64,000 nt of DNA. It comes from Meiothermus sp. CFH 77666 (GTDB taxonomy: Bacteria; Deinococcota; Deinococci; Deinococcales; Thermaceae). The notes beneath the pieces were generated by a model, which was not told the origin of the DNA, did not search any database, and saw nothing but the letters and a program-made list of their open reading frames with translations. Positions 34,367 through 42,412 of this stretch are shown here, piece by piece; position 1 is the first letter of the stretch; the number at the start of each line of letters is the position of its first letter. Made by a program: the position numbers and the translations under genes. Where the stretch lies: positions 41,869 to 105,868 of the forward strand of contig NZ_JAGDFV010000008.1 of the NCBI RefSeq assembly GCF_017497985.1, written 5' to 3'.

Positions 34367-36170
34367 AATCTACCTCCGCTTGCAAGCGTTGAATACGGTC
34401 CAGTTCGGCATAAATGCCCCCTGTGGCCAGGAGCATATCGTGGGTGCCCTCTTCGGCGATTTTGCCGTGTTCCAAGACCACAATCCAGTCGGCGTACTGC
34501 AGGGTCGAGGTGCGGTGACCAATCAGGAAGGTGGTCTGCTGGCCCAGTACGCTCTTGAGGCCGGAGAGAATCCGCGACTCGGTTTCGGTGTCTACGGCGC
34601 TCATGGCATCGTCCAGAATCAGGATGGGCGGCCTGAGCGCAAGGGCGCGGGCCAGGGCGGTGCGCTGGCGCTGCCCGCCCGAAAGGGTTACGCCGCGTTC
34701 ACCCAGCGAGGTCTGGTAGCCCTTGGGGAAACTCATGATGTCGTCGTGAACCCCGGCCAGCCTAGCGGCCCACTCGGCCCGCTCGAGATCCACCTCAGGA
34801 AGCCCAAAGCAGATGTTCTCGGCCAGGGTATCGGAGAACAGGAAGGGTTCCTGCGGCACCATCCCGATGGCCCGCCGCAGGGTGGCCAGGGGCAAATCCT
34901 TCACGTCGTAGCCCCCGACCCGTACCCGGCCCTCAGTGGGATCCAGGAGGCGGGGAATCAGGCTCACCAAAAGGGTCTTGCCGCTGCCGGTGCGCCCGGT
35001 GATGCCAAGGGTGGTGCCCTCGGGAATGGTCAGGGTGATGCCCTCCAGCACCTTGCGCCCCCCAAGCTCGAGGCTCACCTCCTCGAACTTGACCTCCCCC
35101 CGTAAGACAAAATTCTCAGCCACCCCCTTCTCCCCTTGCGCGAGAAGGGCATTCGGCGGGTTGGCAATACGGGCCGGCTCGTGCCAGAACTCCTCCAGAC
35201 GCTTGTAGCTCGTCGAGCCCCGCTGGAAGATGGTCAGGGTCCAGCCGAGCCCTACAATCGGCCAGCCCAGCATCATCAGGTAGGCGTTGAACTGCACAAA
35301 CTGTCCGGCGGTCATCTCACCCCGGATGACCATCCCACCGCCCATCCACAGCACAATCAGGGCGGCAAAGCCCATCAGGAGCCCCATCAGGGCCCGTACC
35401 GGGCCGTCCACGCGGGTGAGGGCCAGGCTTTTGGCGATGTAGTCCTTGTTGAGCGCTTGAAAGGCCCTCAACTCGCGCTTTTCCAGGGCAAATCCCTTGA
35501 CGACCCGAATGCCGGAAAAGTTCTCCTGGGCGCGGGTGGAAATCCTGTCGAAGGATTCCTGGCTTTCACGGTAGCGCTGGTCAATCAGGCGCAAAACGTA
35601 GTACATAACGGCAAAAATCACCGGGAAGACCACCGACAAAGCCAGCGCCAGCGGCACACTCACCAGGTACATGGACACCACCGCAAACACCACAAACATC
35701 AACAGGCGGCTGCCCATGTTGATGCCCCCACCCAGCATTTCGCGCACCGCGCCCAGGTCGGTGGTGAACTTGTTCATCAGGTCGCCAATGCGATTTTTGC
35801 TGTAAAAGTAGCTATCCAGCGAAAGGGCTTTCTGGAACAGATCCATGCGCAGGTCATGTTCGATATAGCGACTGGCCACCACCAAAAGCTGCCGGTTGGC
35901 CCAGGAGAAAATGGCCGAGGCCACGGCGGCCCCCACAATAGCCCAGACCCAGACCAGGTACGCCTCCCCGGCCCGGATGGCATCAATGGCCTGGCGCAGG
36001 AAATAAGGCGACAGGGCTGCCACCCCCACCGAGGCTATTCCGGCCAGCATGCCCCAGAGGTACTGTGGGCCGTAGCGCCGCAGGTAGGGCATCAGGGCCA
36101 GGAGGGGACCAAAAACTGACCGGTCAGTTCTGATGGGGGGCTGGACTTGCGGGTTCGACTGCATCTGCAC
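34365..36170 (-). CDS. Heterodimeric ABC exporter, subunit with degenerate Walker B
   Basis: About 601 residues from GTG 36170, with AGGA 8 nt upstream; GTG 36173 and ATG 36164 are close alternatives. The open frame runs 130 codons further upstream in low-quality sequence overlapping the next gene and is not believed. Six membrane helices, then an ATPase domain: Walker A GRTGSGKT, signature LSGGQ, but Walker B LILDDAMS with Asp where the catalytic Glu belongs. With its partner it makes one active and one inactive ATP site. The linker contains ALLAQGEKGVAE, encoded by a fragment of a dispersed repeat. Confidence 0.9.
   Translation of the reverse strand: MQMQSNPQVQPPIRTDRSVFGPLLALMPYLRRYGPQYLWGMLAGIASVGVAALSPYFLRQAIDAIRAGEAYLVWVWAIVGAAVASAIFSWANRQLLVVASRYIEHDLRMDLFQKALSLDSYFYSKNRIGDLMNKFTTDLGAVREMLGGGINMGSRLLMFVVFAVVSMYLVSVPLALALSVVFPVIFAVMYYVLRLIDQRYRESQESFDRISTRAQENFSGIRVVKGFALEKRELRAFQALNKDYIAKSLALTRVDGPVRALMGLLMGFAALIVLWMGGGMVIRGEMTAGQFVQFNAYLMMLGWPIVGLGWTLTIFQRGSTSYKRLEEFWHEPARIANPPNALLAQGEKGVAENFVLRGEVKFEEVSLELGGRKVLEGITLTIPEGTTLGITGRTGSGKTLLVSLIPRLLDPTEGRVRVGGYDVKDLPLATLRRAIGMVPQEPFLFSDTLAENICFGLPEVDLERAEWAARLAGVHDDIMSFPKGYQTSLGERGVTLSGGQRQRTALARALALRPPILILDDAMSAVDTETESRILSGLKSVLGQQTTFLIGHRTSTLQYADWIVVLEHGKIAEEGTHDMLLATGGIYAELDRIQRLQAEVD
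35123..35165. repeat. Fragment of the ~155-bp element inside an ABC exporter gene
   Basis: CCCCTTCTCCCCTTGCGCGA and GAAGGGCATT...TTGGCAATACG resemble the palindromic left end of the dispersed element, and in particular 32160-32186 (TTGCGGGAGAAGG...TGGCAATACC). It encodes the linker before the ATPase domain. Confidence 0.5.
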
Positions 36171-36229
36171 CACTTTATTCCTCTCGAGGGTTTTGAAGCG
36201 TGAGCCTTTCCCAGTTTGGCTGCATGGGG

Positions 36230-37069
36230 CTAAGGTTGGAGATACTGGGCGAACTCGCCAGCAACCTGCTCCCACGGGGGCTCCAGACCCACCATGCGCC
36301 AGGGCTTGGGGGGTGGGGCCTTTTTGAGCAAACGGCGTAGCGGGGTCGGGAGGGGCAGGTAGTCTGCATCGTGCACGTAGAGGAGGCCCTTCACCTTCCC
36401 CAGCCTCGAGAGGTAACGGTGCATACCGGCGGCCTCGAGGTCGGTGGGAAGCTCCAGTTTGAGCTCCAGGTGGGCCCCTTCCTGGCGAAGTTCGGCAGGG
36501 GCCTTGTCGGCCAGGAACAGACCCAGTTCGTACTGGGCCAGCCCTGCTTGCAAGGCGCTGAGCCATTCAGTGTCACAGAGCAGCATGGGCTGGGCTACCA
36601 GCCCAATCAAGTGTGTTCCCGACTGTTTGGGGGGCGTAAAGGAGGGGTGGAGCAGGCGTTTGGTGCGCTCCAGGGCCCGCCTTGCCAGCATGGGGTTCTG
36701 GGTCAGGTTCTGCCCGATTTGCGCCGCCAGGCCGGCTACCTCCGGTGAAAGCTCGGCGGGAACCACCAGCACCGGGGGGAGTCCTGGTACAAGCTGCTCG
36801 AGGGTCGCATCCAGACCCACCAGCCAGGGGGAGGGGTTGCCCTTGCGGGCCTCCTGGCCCAGTTGCACATCGGGCAAGAGCAGGAAGTCCACCCCCTGGT
36901 TTTTCAGACTGAACACCTGTGCCAACACCCGGCGAATTGGAGGGGGAAAGGGAAGCTCCACAGAAGCTTCTTCGGGGCGTATGATTTCCACCTCCAGCGC
37001 TTGCAAATAGGGTTCCCAGAAAGGCAGATAGCGGTCGGAAAGCCAACAGTTCAAAACACCTACACGCAC
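36230..37069 (-). CDS. Protein resembling the DUF2229 part of CoA-dehydratase activase-related proteins
   Basis: 279 residues from GTG 37069, with TAGGAT 6 nt upstream. The start (VGVLNCWLSDRYLPFWEPYLQALEVEIIRPEE) and LKNQGVDFLLLPDVQLGQEA recall DUF2229 (VGIPR-...-WxxFFxxLG; DYIFLPR) found in large proteins fused to 2-hydroxyacyl-CoA dehydratase activases. The cysteines that usually follow are missing, and there is no ATPase domain. So it is either a stand-alone divergent member or a false resemblance. It lies 60 nt upstream of the ABC exporter genes on the same strand, probably one operon. Confidence 0.55.
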   Translation of the reverse strand: MRVGVLNCWLSDRYLPFWEPYLQALEVEIIRPEEASVELPFPPPIRRVLAQVFSLKNQGVDFLLLPDVQLGQEARKGNPSPWLVGLDATLEQLVPGLPPVLVVPAELSPEVAGLAAQIGQNLTQNPMLARRALERTKRLLHPSFTPPKQSGTHLIGLVAQPMLLCDTEWLSALQAGLAQYELGLFLADKAPAELRQEGAHLELKLELPTDLEAAGMHRYLSRLGKVKGLLYVHDADYLPLPTPLRRLLKKAPPPKPWRMVGLEPPWEQVAGEFAQYLQP

Positions 37070-37075
37070 CCGTCT

Positions 37076-37081
37076 ATCCTA
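37076..37081 (-). promoter_or_regulatory. -10 element of leaderless 37069 gene
   Basis: TAGGAT on the minus strand, 6 nt before the GTG. Confidence 0.5.
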
Positions 37082-37109
37082 TCGCACTCTTTGATTTGCG
37101 ACAGACGGG

Positions 37110-37307
37110 TTACTCCAGACCCATGACGACGCCATCGGTCGGGTTGGTGGGCTTGGAGAGAGGCTCGCCGAGTTGCGCTAAGAACTGGGTAAGGGCCTCG
37201 AGGCTCTCAAACTGGTAGAGTTGTCCGCCTGCCTCATCCTTGAGCACGGCCCAAACGCCGCGTGGGTCTTGCCAGAGTTGCAACAAATAGGTTCGGGTCT
37301 TCGACAT
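37110..37307 (-). CDS. Small uncharacterised protein
   Basis: 65 residues, no membrane span or signal peptide. It begins MSKTRTYLLQLWQDPRGVWAV, and its beta-beta-alpha pattern (WAVLKDEAGGQLYQFESLEALTQFL) resembles small bacterial proteins that fold around one sheet. GGGAG lies 2-3 nt before the ATG, supporting it as a real gene. No family recognised. It follows the M20 hydrolase gene on the same strand. Confidence 0.65.
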   Translation of the reverse strand: MSKTRTYLLQLWQDPRGVWAVLKDEAGGQLYQFESLEALTQFLAQLGEPLSKPTNPTDGVVMGLE

Positions 37308-37352
37308 GGCTCCCTCATGCGCGAGGGTAGCAAAGCCGTCGTTACAGAAGCG

Positions 37353-38387
37353 TTATGTTTGCAGGAGCTGCCGCATAAAGCTGCGGAGGGCCTGGAGGCC
37401 CAGATACAGCGATTCAGGCTCGACCCATTCTTCCGGGGTATGCGCACCGCCCCCACGGTACACACTCAGGGTGATGGCCGGGATGCCCGCCTCCACGCCC
37501 GCCGAGGCATCGGTGGAGCCCGCGGTGAACTGGGCCTCGAGGCCCACCTCCCCCAGCGCTCTGCGGGCCGCCTCCAGCATGGCCGGGGTGGCCGTGCTGC
37601 CCGCAGGGCGCTCGCCCAGCACCTCAAACTCCAGCCGCACGTTGAAACGTCGGGCGGCCTCCATCAAAATTTCTTGTACCTGGGCGGCTTTCTGGGCCAG
37701 AACCGGGGCTTCCAGGGCCCGCAGATCGAGCTCGAAGCCCACCTCCTGGGGGATGGCGTTGATGGCCTTGCCGCCCCACAGCCTGCCCACATTCAGGCTG
37801 GTATCGCTGGTGCGCTCGAGGGCGTACATCTGGGCCAGGGTCTGCCCCAGCGCCGGCACCGGCGAGGGGGCCTCGCGGTCGCCCCAGGCATGACCGCCGG
37901 GGCCCATGAAACAAGCCCGCATCCGGTAGGAACCCGCCGAACGGCTCACAATGCCGGGCAGATAACCATCCACCGCAATCATCTGCCGGGGCCGCAGGTG
38001 CTTGACCAGTTGGCGGGCTCCGCGCAGGTTGCCCAGCCCTTCCTCGCCCACGTTGAAAGCTACGGTGCAGCCCAGGGCCACCAGCTCGCTGGCCAGGGCC
38101 ATCAAGACCGCCACCCCCGAGGAGTTGTCGCCTACCGCCGGGCCATACCAGCGGTTTTGTTCCTTGCGTAAGGGCGTGGGGCTCAGTACGGTGTCAATAT
38201 GGGCGACCAGCAGGCTGGAGCCCTGACCGGCCCACACATTGCCCAGCTCGTCGGTCTGCGGCTCTAGCCCCTGGGCACGTAGCTGGCGGGCAACCCAGGC
38301 TCCACGGGCGGTATCGCCGCCAATCTCGGCAATTTCGCCCAGCAGTAGCACGGGGTCGAGGGTGGTCTCGGTGGCAAGGTTGCTCAT
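37353..38387 (-). CDS. M20-family metallohydrolase
   Basis: 344 residues. VAHIDTVLSP (His and Asp of the metal site), GPAVGDNSSGVAVLMALA (bridging Asp), and NVGEEGLGNLRGA (catalytic Glu pair) are M20 motifs, and GPGGHAWGDREAPSPV the lid region. The spacing resembles tripeptidase or LysK/ArgE-like deacylases; it is shorter than the M20 protein at 16.5 kb and not closely similar. Possible acyl-lysine or dipeptide hydrolase; undecided. ATG 38387 has TATCAT 9 nt upstream, so it may also be nearly leaderless. Confidence 0.85.
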   Translation of the reverse strand: MSNLATETTLDPVLLLGEIAEIGGDTARGAWVARQLRAQGLEPQTDELGNVWAGQGSSLLVAHIDTVLSPTPLRKEQNRWYGPAVGDNSSGVAVLMALASELVALGCTVAFNVGEEGLGNLRGARQLVKHLRPRQMIAVDGYLPGIVSRSAGSYRMRACFMGPGGHAWGDREAPSPVPALGQTLAQMYALERTSDTSLNVGRLWGGKAINAIPQEVGFELDLRALEAPVLAQKAAQVQEILMEAARRFNVRLEFEVLGERPAGSTATPAMLEAARRALGEVGLEAQFTAGSTDASAGVEAGIPAITLSVYRGGGAHTPEEWVEPESLYLGLQALRSFMRQLLQT

Positions 38388-38446
38388 CGGGTTTTGATGA
38401 TACAGGCTTTGTACTGGCTGTGCAGTGGGGATGTAACGCTCAACAG

Positions 38447-38518
38447 ATGGGGGTGGGTGGTGGGAGGTAGGCGGTGGTTTTCAACGTCTACACCCTACTG
38501 TCCGGCTGCCACCTCCCA
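38447..38518. repeat. GT-rich intergenic element, copy 2
   Basis: Bounded by an inverted repeat, TGGGAGGT (38461) and ACCTCCCA (38511), around GGCGGTGGTTTTCAACG and TCTACACCCTA. Similar to 29084 and 44615. Confidence 0.7.
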
Positions 38519-38574
38519 GTGTATGGCTTGGGCTTTTGGCAGTTGCAAACGATAGCACAAAAGCACTCCTGGGC

Positions 38575-39228
38575 TTACTGTTCGTCGCTCTTTTCCGCCA
38601 GGCCCTCGCGCAGGGCGTAGAGGGCGGCCTGGGTGCGGTTGTTCAGGTGTAGCTTCTGGAAGATGTCGGAGAGGCGGTTGCGCACGGTTTTTTCGGAGAG
38701 CGAGAGTTCGGAGGCAATCTCGAGGTTGGTGTAGCCCTGGGCAACCAGGCGCAAAATTTGCACTTCCCGCTCCGATAGCTCGGCGTGCTCTTTGGGGGTG
38801 GACTCTTGCTTGGCCTTGAAGTCCTGGATAATCTGCTCGGCCATCTCGGCATCCAGCAAGACCTCGCCCTGGTAGACCCGCCGGATGGCCTCCAGCAGTT
38901 CCTTGGCGTCGGCGTCCTTGAGCATGTAGCCCCGCGCCCCGGCTTTCACCGCCTCGAAGACGTAGCCGTCCTGGCGATACATCGTCAGCATAATCACTTT
39001 GGCCTGGGGCCATTCCTTGAGGATTTCCTGGGTGGCCTGTACGCCGTCGAGGCCGGGCATCTGGATGTCCATCAGGATGATGTCGGGGTGGGCCTCGAGG
39101 GCGTGGCGCAGGGCCTCGCGCCCATCTTTGGCTTCGCCCATCACCTTGAAGTCGGGCTCGGCCTCCAGAAGGCTTTTGAGGCCCTGGCGAAACAGTGCGT
39201 GGTCGTCGGCAAGCAGGATGCGAATCAT
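38575..39228 (-). CDS. NarL/FixJ-family response regulator (orphan)
   Basis: 217 residues from ATG 39228. The frame stays open to 39585 but receiver homology begins at [16 protein letters not shown]. Receiver ~1-120 with DD at 8-9, phospho-acceptor Asp in [11 protein letters not shown] (~54) and Lys in YMLKDAD (~104). LuxR-type helix-turn-helix ~150-210: [22 protein letters not shown]. No kinase adjoins it. TACAAT lies 8 nt before the ATG. The other NarL-type regulator at 42.4 kb has exactly the same length. Confidence 0.92.
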   Translation of the reverse strand: MIRILLADDHALFRQGLKSLLEAEPDFKVMGEAKDGREALRHALEAHPDIILMDIQMPGLDGVQATQEILKEWPQAKVIMLTMYRQDGYVFEAVKAGARGYMLKDADAKELLEAIRRVYQGEVLLDAEMAEQIIQDFKAKQESTPKEHAELSEREVQILRLVAQGYTNLEIASELSLSEKTVRNRLSDIFQKLHLNNRTQAALYALREGLAEKSDEQ

Positions 39229-39236
39229 TGCAGCGT

Positions 39237-39242
39237 ATTGTA
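39237..39242 (-). promoter_or_regulatory. -10 element of leaderless response regulator gene
   Basis: TACAAT on the minus strand, 8 nt before ATG 39228. Confidence 0.45.
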
Positions 39243-39375
39243 TCGCTTGAGCCAGGGTTTTATCGAGTGAGAAAGAGCATTGCGATGGGGGCAAGCAGTA
39301 GCGGATGCTTTTCTGAAGCCCAATTCCGGTAGTTTGTAGGTCTTTGGCCCCTAAACCTCCCTGCTCATAAATTGT

Positions 39376-39389
39376 ACCGTCCAGACGGT
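39376..39389. promoter_or_regulatory. TetR operator O1
   Basis: ACCGTCCAGACGGT, a palindrome with 6-bp arms and a 2-bp centre, just upstream of and sharing one base with the -35 hexamer. Confidence 0.75.
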
Positions 39390-39417
39390 TGACACAAGAC
39401 CGTCCAGACGGTATAAT
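39389..39417 (+). promoter_or_regulatory. Consensus promoter of tetR-SMR operon
   Basis: TTGACA, 17 bp, TATAAT: a perfect consensus promoter, the strongest seen in the window. GGAG 7 nt before the tetR ATG makes this a leadered transcript. Confidence 0.85.
39399..39412. promoter_or_regulatory. TetR operator O2
   Basis: Second identical copy of ACCGTCCAGACGGT, lying in the spacer and touching the -10. The two centres are 23 bp apart. Confidence 0.75.
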
Positions 39418-39435
39418 TTTGTTTGGAGTGTAGAC

Positions 39436-39948
39436 ATGACAGAGATTAAAAACCCAACCATAGAAGCCAGGATGCGGATTTTGCAGGCCGCCGCGGAGGT
39501 GATACGGCAGGAAGGCGCAATGGCCCTGACGCTGGATGCGGTAGCAAGGGGAGCTGGGGTCAGCAAAGGGGGACTGCTCCACCATTTCCCCAGCAAGGAT
39601 GCACTGGTGCGGGGGTTACTGGAATACCAGTTGGATACATTTGAGCAAAGCCTACAAGCCAGCGGCCTACCCTTTGCCGAGGCCTACGTGAAGCTCGGCT
39701 CCTACGATGGTTCGCAGGGTCTGCTGCTGGGGATGATGGCGGCGCTGGCCCTGAACCCCAGTTTGCTGGAAGTAGTGCGGGAGCGGTGGCAGCGCTGGTA
39801 TGCCCAGATTCCTCAGAACCCCGATGTAATGGTAGCGATGCTGGCTACCGACGGCATCTTCATGGCTGACATCCTGCAATTGGGGGTGCCGGAGGGTGAT
39901 TTTAAACGCGAGGTTTTGCGGCGGATGCTGGAACTGGCGGGTGTCTGA
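39436..39948 (+). CDS. TetR-family repressor of the SMR operon
   Basis: 170 residues. The N-terminal helix-turn-helix region is [39 protein letters not shown] (residues ~15-53, given here only to mark its extent in part: [20 protein letters not shown]). The C-terminal ligand domain is short. It is the first gene of an operon with three SMR transporters, its stop overlapping the next start. Two identical palindromes lie over its promoter, so it very likely represses itself and the pumps until an inducer, presumably a pump substrate, binds. Confidence 0.9.
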   Translation: MTEIKNPTIEARMRILQAAAEVIRQEGAMALTLDAVARGAGVSKGGLLHHFPSKDALVRGLLEYQLDTFEQSLQASGLPFAEAYVKLGSYDGSQGLLLGMMAALALNPSLLEVVRERWQRWYAQIPQNPDVMVAMLATDGIFMADILQLGVPEGDFKREVLRRMLELAGV

Positions 39949-40268
39949 TGGCCTGGGCCTTGCTGATTTTGTCGGGGCTTTTCGAGGTGGCCTTTACCAC
40001 CCTGATGAAGCTCTCCGATGGCTTCAAGAAACCGCTGCCCACGCTGGGGTTTTTCGTTTTTGCGCCTTTGAGCCTGGGGATTCTCTCGCACGTTTTGTTG
40101 ACCATCCCGGTTGGCACAGCTTACGCAGTCTGGACCGGGATTGGCGCTTTCGGCACGGCGCTGGTGGGCATTTTCTTCTTCAAAGACCCGGTGAACAGGG
40201 GGCGCTTATTCTTCCTGACCACCCTGATCCTTTCGGTGATCGAGCTGCGGGTATTCGGGGGTGCGTGA
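39948..40268 (+). CDS. SMR-family transporter, first of three (Gdx/SugE-like)
   Basis: 106 residues with four membrane helices. The essential Glu of helix 1 is in LSGLFEVAFTT (residue ~12), and IPVGTAYAVWTGIGAFGTA resembles the Gdx/SugE branch, which exports guanidinium and related cations. ATG 39948 overlaps the last base of tetR, and its TGA overlaps the next ATG. SMR proteins work as dual-topology homodimers or as heterodimers of two adjacent genes; this one and the next look like a pair. Confidence 0.9.
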   Translation: MAWALLILSGLFEVAFTTLMKLSDGFKKPLPTLGFFVFAPLSLGILSHVLLTIPVGTAYAVWTGIGAFGTALVGIFFFKDPVNRGRLFFLTTLILSVIELRVFGGA

Positions 40269-40621
40269 TGGCCTGGGTCTATCTTGTTATTGCCGGAATC
40301 TTTGAGGTAGGGTTTGCTACCAGCCTCAAGCTCTCGGAAAACTTCAGCAACTGGCCCTATACCATCGGCTTTTTCGTCTGCGCTGCTATCAGCTTTGGGT
40401 TGTTGGTGGTTGCTGTCAAGCACATTCCACTGGGCACCGCCTACGCTGTATGGACGGGTATTGGGGCTTTTGGCACCGCGCTGGTGGGAATTCTCTTTTT
40501 TGGCGACCCCGCCACCGTGGGCCGAATCGTCTTTCTGGTGCTGCTGATTGGTTCGGTAATCGGCCTCAAGCTGGTCTCACCGGACGACAGTAAACCCGCA
40601 CAGGTCAAGGAGGTTTCGTGA
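40268..40621 (+). CDS. SMR-family transporter, second of three (Gdx/SugE-like)
   Basis: 117 residues from ATG 40268, the frame upstream being overlap with the first SMR gene. Four helices, Glu in IAGIFEVGFAT, and HIPLGTAYAVWTGIGAFGTA nearly identical to SMR 1. The C-terminal tail SPDDSKPAQVKEVS is longer and charged, which may bias topology, as in heterodimeric pairs. Stop overlaps the third SMR start by 4 bases. Confidence 0.9.
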   Translation: MAWVYLVIAGIFEVGFATSLKLSENFSNWPYTIGFFVCAAISFGLLVVAVKHIPLGTAYAVWTGIGAFGTALVGILFFGDPATVGRIVFLVLLIGSVIGLKLVSPDDSKPAQVKEVS

Positions 40622-40941
40622 ACGGCTGGGTTTTGCTGCTGCTGGCAATTGTGTCAGAAGTGATCGGTTCGACGGGTCTCAAAGCCTCGCAGGGCTTTAG
40701 CAAGCTTGGGCCCTCTGTGGTGGTAGTGATGGGCTATGCCAGCGCCTTCTACTTTCTGAGCCTGGCGCTCAAGACCATTCCGCTCAACACCGCCTATGCA
40801 GTCTGGTCGGGGCTGGGTACTGCGCTAATTGCAGTGTTGGGCTGGTTGCTGCTCAAGGAGCCTATGAACGGGGTGATCGCTCTGGGTATTGTTTTGATTA
40901 TTGTGGGGGTGGTGGTTTTGAACCTGGCCTCGAGGCCCTGA
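40618..40941 (+). CDS. SMR-family transporter, third of three (EmrE/Qac-like)
   Basis: 107 residues from GTG 40618, overlapping the preceding stop (GTGA). LLLAIVSEVIGSTGLKASQGF and IPLNTAYAVWSGLGTALIAV match the Qac/EmrE branch (multidrug cations) rather than the Gdx branch. So one operon carries two SMR subtypes. Last gene of the operon; PFK converges from the other side 42 nt away. Confidence 0.9.
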   Translation: MNGWVLLLLAIVSEVIGSTGLKASQGFSKLGPSVVVVMGYASAFYFLSLALKTIPLNTAYAVWSGLGTALIAVLGWLLLKEPMNGVIALGIVLIIVGVVVLNLASRP

Positions 40942-40983
40942 CCTCAAATCATTGCGGGGAAGTTCGGCCTACCGGCTTCCCGC

Positions 40984-42258
40984 TCACATCCCCCTGGGCT
41001 GTCCGGTGGCTCCCAGCACTTGTTGCCACAGCTCGCTCTGGGGGTCAATCTGCTTGCGCTTTTGCGTGGCCATAGCGATGGGCACATGGGTAAAGTGCTG
41101 GTTCCAGTAGCCCACCATCATGTCGGTGCGCCCGCTCATGCCGGCATGGACGGCATGCTGCCCCAGAGCCAGACAATACTCCGAATCCACCGCGTTGGCC
41201 GGTACGCTACGAATGATGTAGCTGGGGTCAATGTATTTGATGGTGGCCTCCAGGCCCTTCTGGTCGAAATGCCGGCCAATGGCCTCTTTGAGGAAATGCC
41301 CGATGTCCTTCAGCCGGACGTTGCCCGAAGCATCCCTGGTCACTTCTCCTTCGATCAAGTCCTGACCGGCCCCTTCGGCCAGGGCAATAACCGCATGGTG
41401 GCGGGTTAGCAGGCGCTCTTCCAGGGCGGCCAGGAAGCCCTCCAGGCTAAAGGGTACCTCGGGTACCAGACAGAAGTTTACATCGGCGTTGGCCAGGGTG
41501 GCGTGGGCGGTGATGAAGCCGCTGTGGCGGCCCATTAGCTTGACCAGCCCGATGCCGTTGTAGGCTCCCCGGGCCTCGGCGTGGGCAGCTTCCAGCGCCC
41601 TGGTGGCCTCCTCGACGGCGGTGGCCACACCAAAGCTGCGCTCGATCCACTCGATGTCGTTATCTATGGTTTTTGGGATGCCAATCACGCTGATGGCCAG
41701 GTTCCGCTTCTGTAGCTCCTGAGCCAGGGCCGAGGCCCCCCGCAGGGTACCGTCGCCGCCTACTGCAAACAGAATTCGCACCCCCAGTTGCTGCAAGCGC
41801 TCGATCATGTCGGCGGGTTCCTGGGGGCCTCTCGAGGAGCCCAGCATGGTGCCGCCATCGTCGTGGATGTCCTGTACCATCTCGGGGGTCAGGAGCAGGG
41901 GTTCGATGCCCTGGCTGGCGGCCAACCCGGCGTAGCCATAGCGGAACCCGTAGATGCGCTTCACCCCATAGCTGTAGCTGAGGGTCATCACCACCGAGCG
42001 AATCACATCGTTCAGGCCGGGGCAGAGCCCACCACAGGTCACGATGCCGCAAGCGATTTCGGCGGGGTTGAAAAAAATCTGGCGGCGGGGGCCGGCTAGC
42101 TCGAAAGTGGCGGGTGGGTTTTGCAGCTCATCCAGCATGGAAGCCAACAACACCCGGCTGTTGTCCTCCACAAATACATCCCGCTGGTTTTGCAGGGGGC
42201 TCTGGAAGCGGGCCGGGCCCAGGATGGGAATTTGAGTGTTGGGAGTACGGTTTTGCAC
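40984..42258 (-). CDS. pfkA: 6-phosphofructokinase, long-type (PFK-A superfamily)
   Basis: 424 residues, about 100 more than the E. coli-type enzyme. VTCGGLCPGLNDVIRS (phosphoryl-donor loop), FAVGGDGTLRGA and IPKTIDNDIEWIERSFGVATA are the active-site blocks. The Gly in GGDG predicts ATP use (PPi enzymes have GGDD), while the Lys in PKTIDND is shared with PPi and plant-type enzymes. So it is probably an ATP-dependent member of the group between the two. GTG 42258 has TAAGAT 7 nt upstream, so it is likely leaderless. Confidence 0.92.
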   Translation of the reverse strand: MQNRTPNTQIPILGPARFQSPLQNQRDVFVEDNSRVLLASMLDELQNPPATFELAGPRRQIFFNPAEIACGIVTCGGLCPGLNDVIRSVVMTLSYSYGVKRIYGFRYGYAGLAASQGIEPLLLTPEMVQDIHDDGGTMLGSSRGPQEPADMIERLQQLGVRILFAVGGDGTLRGASALAQELQKRNLAISVIGIPKTIDNDIEWIERSFGVATAVEEATRALEAAHAEARGAYNGIGLVKLMGRHSGFITAHATLANADVNFCLVPEVPFSLEGFLAALEERLLTRHHAVIALAEGAGQDLIEGEVTRDASGNVRLKDIGHFLKEAIGRHFDQKGLEATIKYIDPSYIIRSVPANAVDSEYCLALGQHAVHAGMSGRTDMMVGYWNQHFTHVPIAMATQKRKQIDPQSELWQQVLGATGQPRGM

Positions 42259-42265
42259 AGAGGCT

Positions 42266-42271
42266 ATCTTA
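42266..42271 (-). promoter_or_regulatory. -10 element of leaderless pfkA
   Basis: TAAGAT on the minus strand, 7 nt before GTG 42258. Confidence 0.5.
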
Positions 42272-42400
42272 TCGGTTGGTTGGGGCTCTACAGCAGGGGC
42301 TTTTAGCCTCTACCTGCCTATAGGGTTCGGCATCAGAAGCGAATTTTATGGTTCCTGACACAAGAAACCTATGTCCCTGGTGAGCCTGACAACCACAGTG

Positions 42401-42406
42401 TACCCT
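42401..42406 (+). promoter_or_regulatory. -10 element of leaderless response regulator/kinase operon
   Basis: TACCCT, 6 nt before ATG 42413. Confidence 0.5.
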
Positions 42407-42412
42407 AAAACT

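Noticed and set aside
36171-36566. A 130-residue N-terminal extension of the second ABC exporter subunit
   Set aside because: The sequence is Pro/Gly/Arg-rich and overlaps the upstream gene; ribosome site AGGA and transporter homology begin at ~36170.
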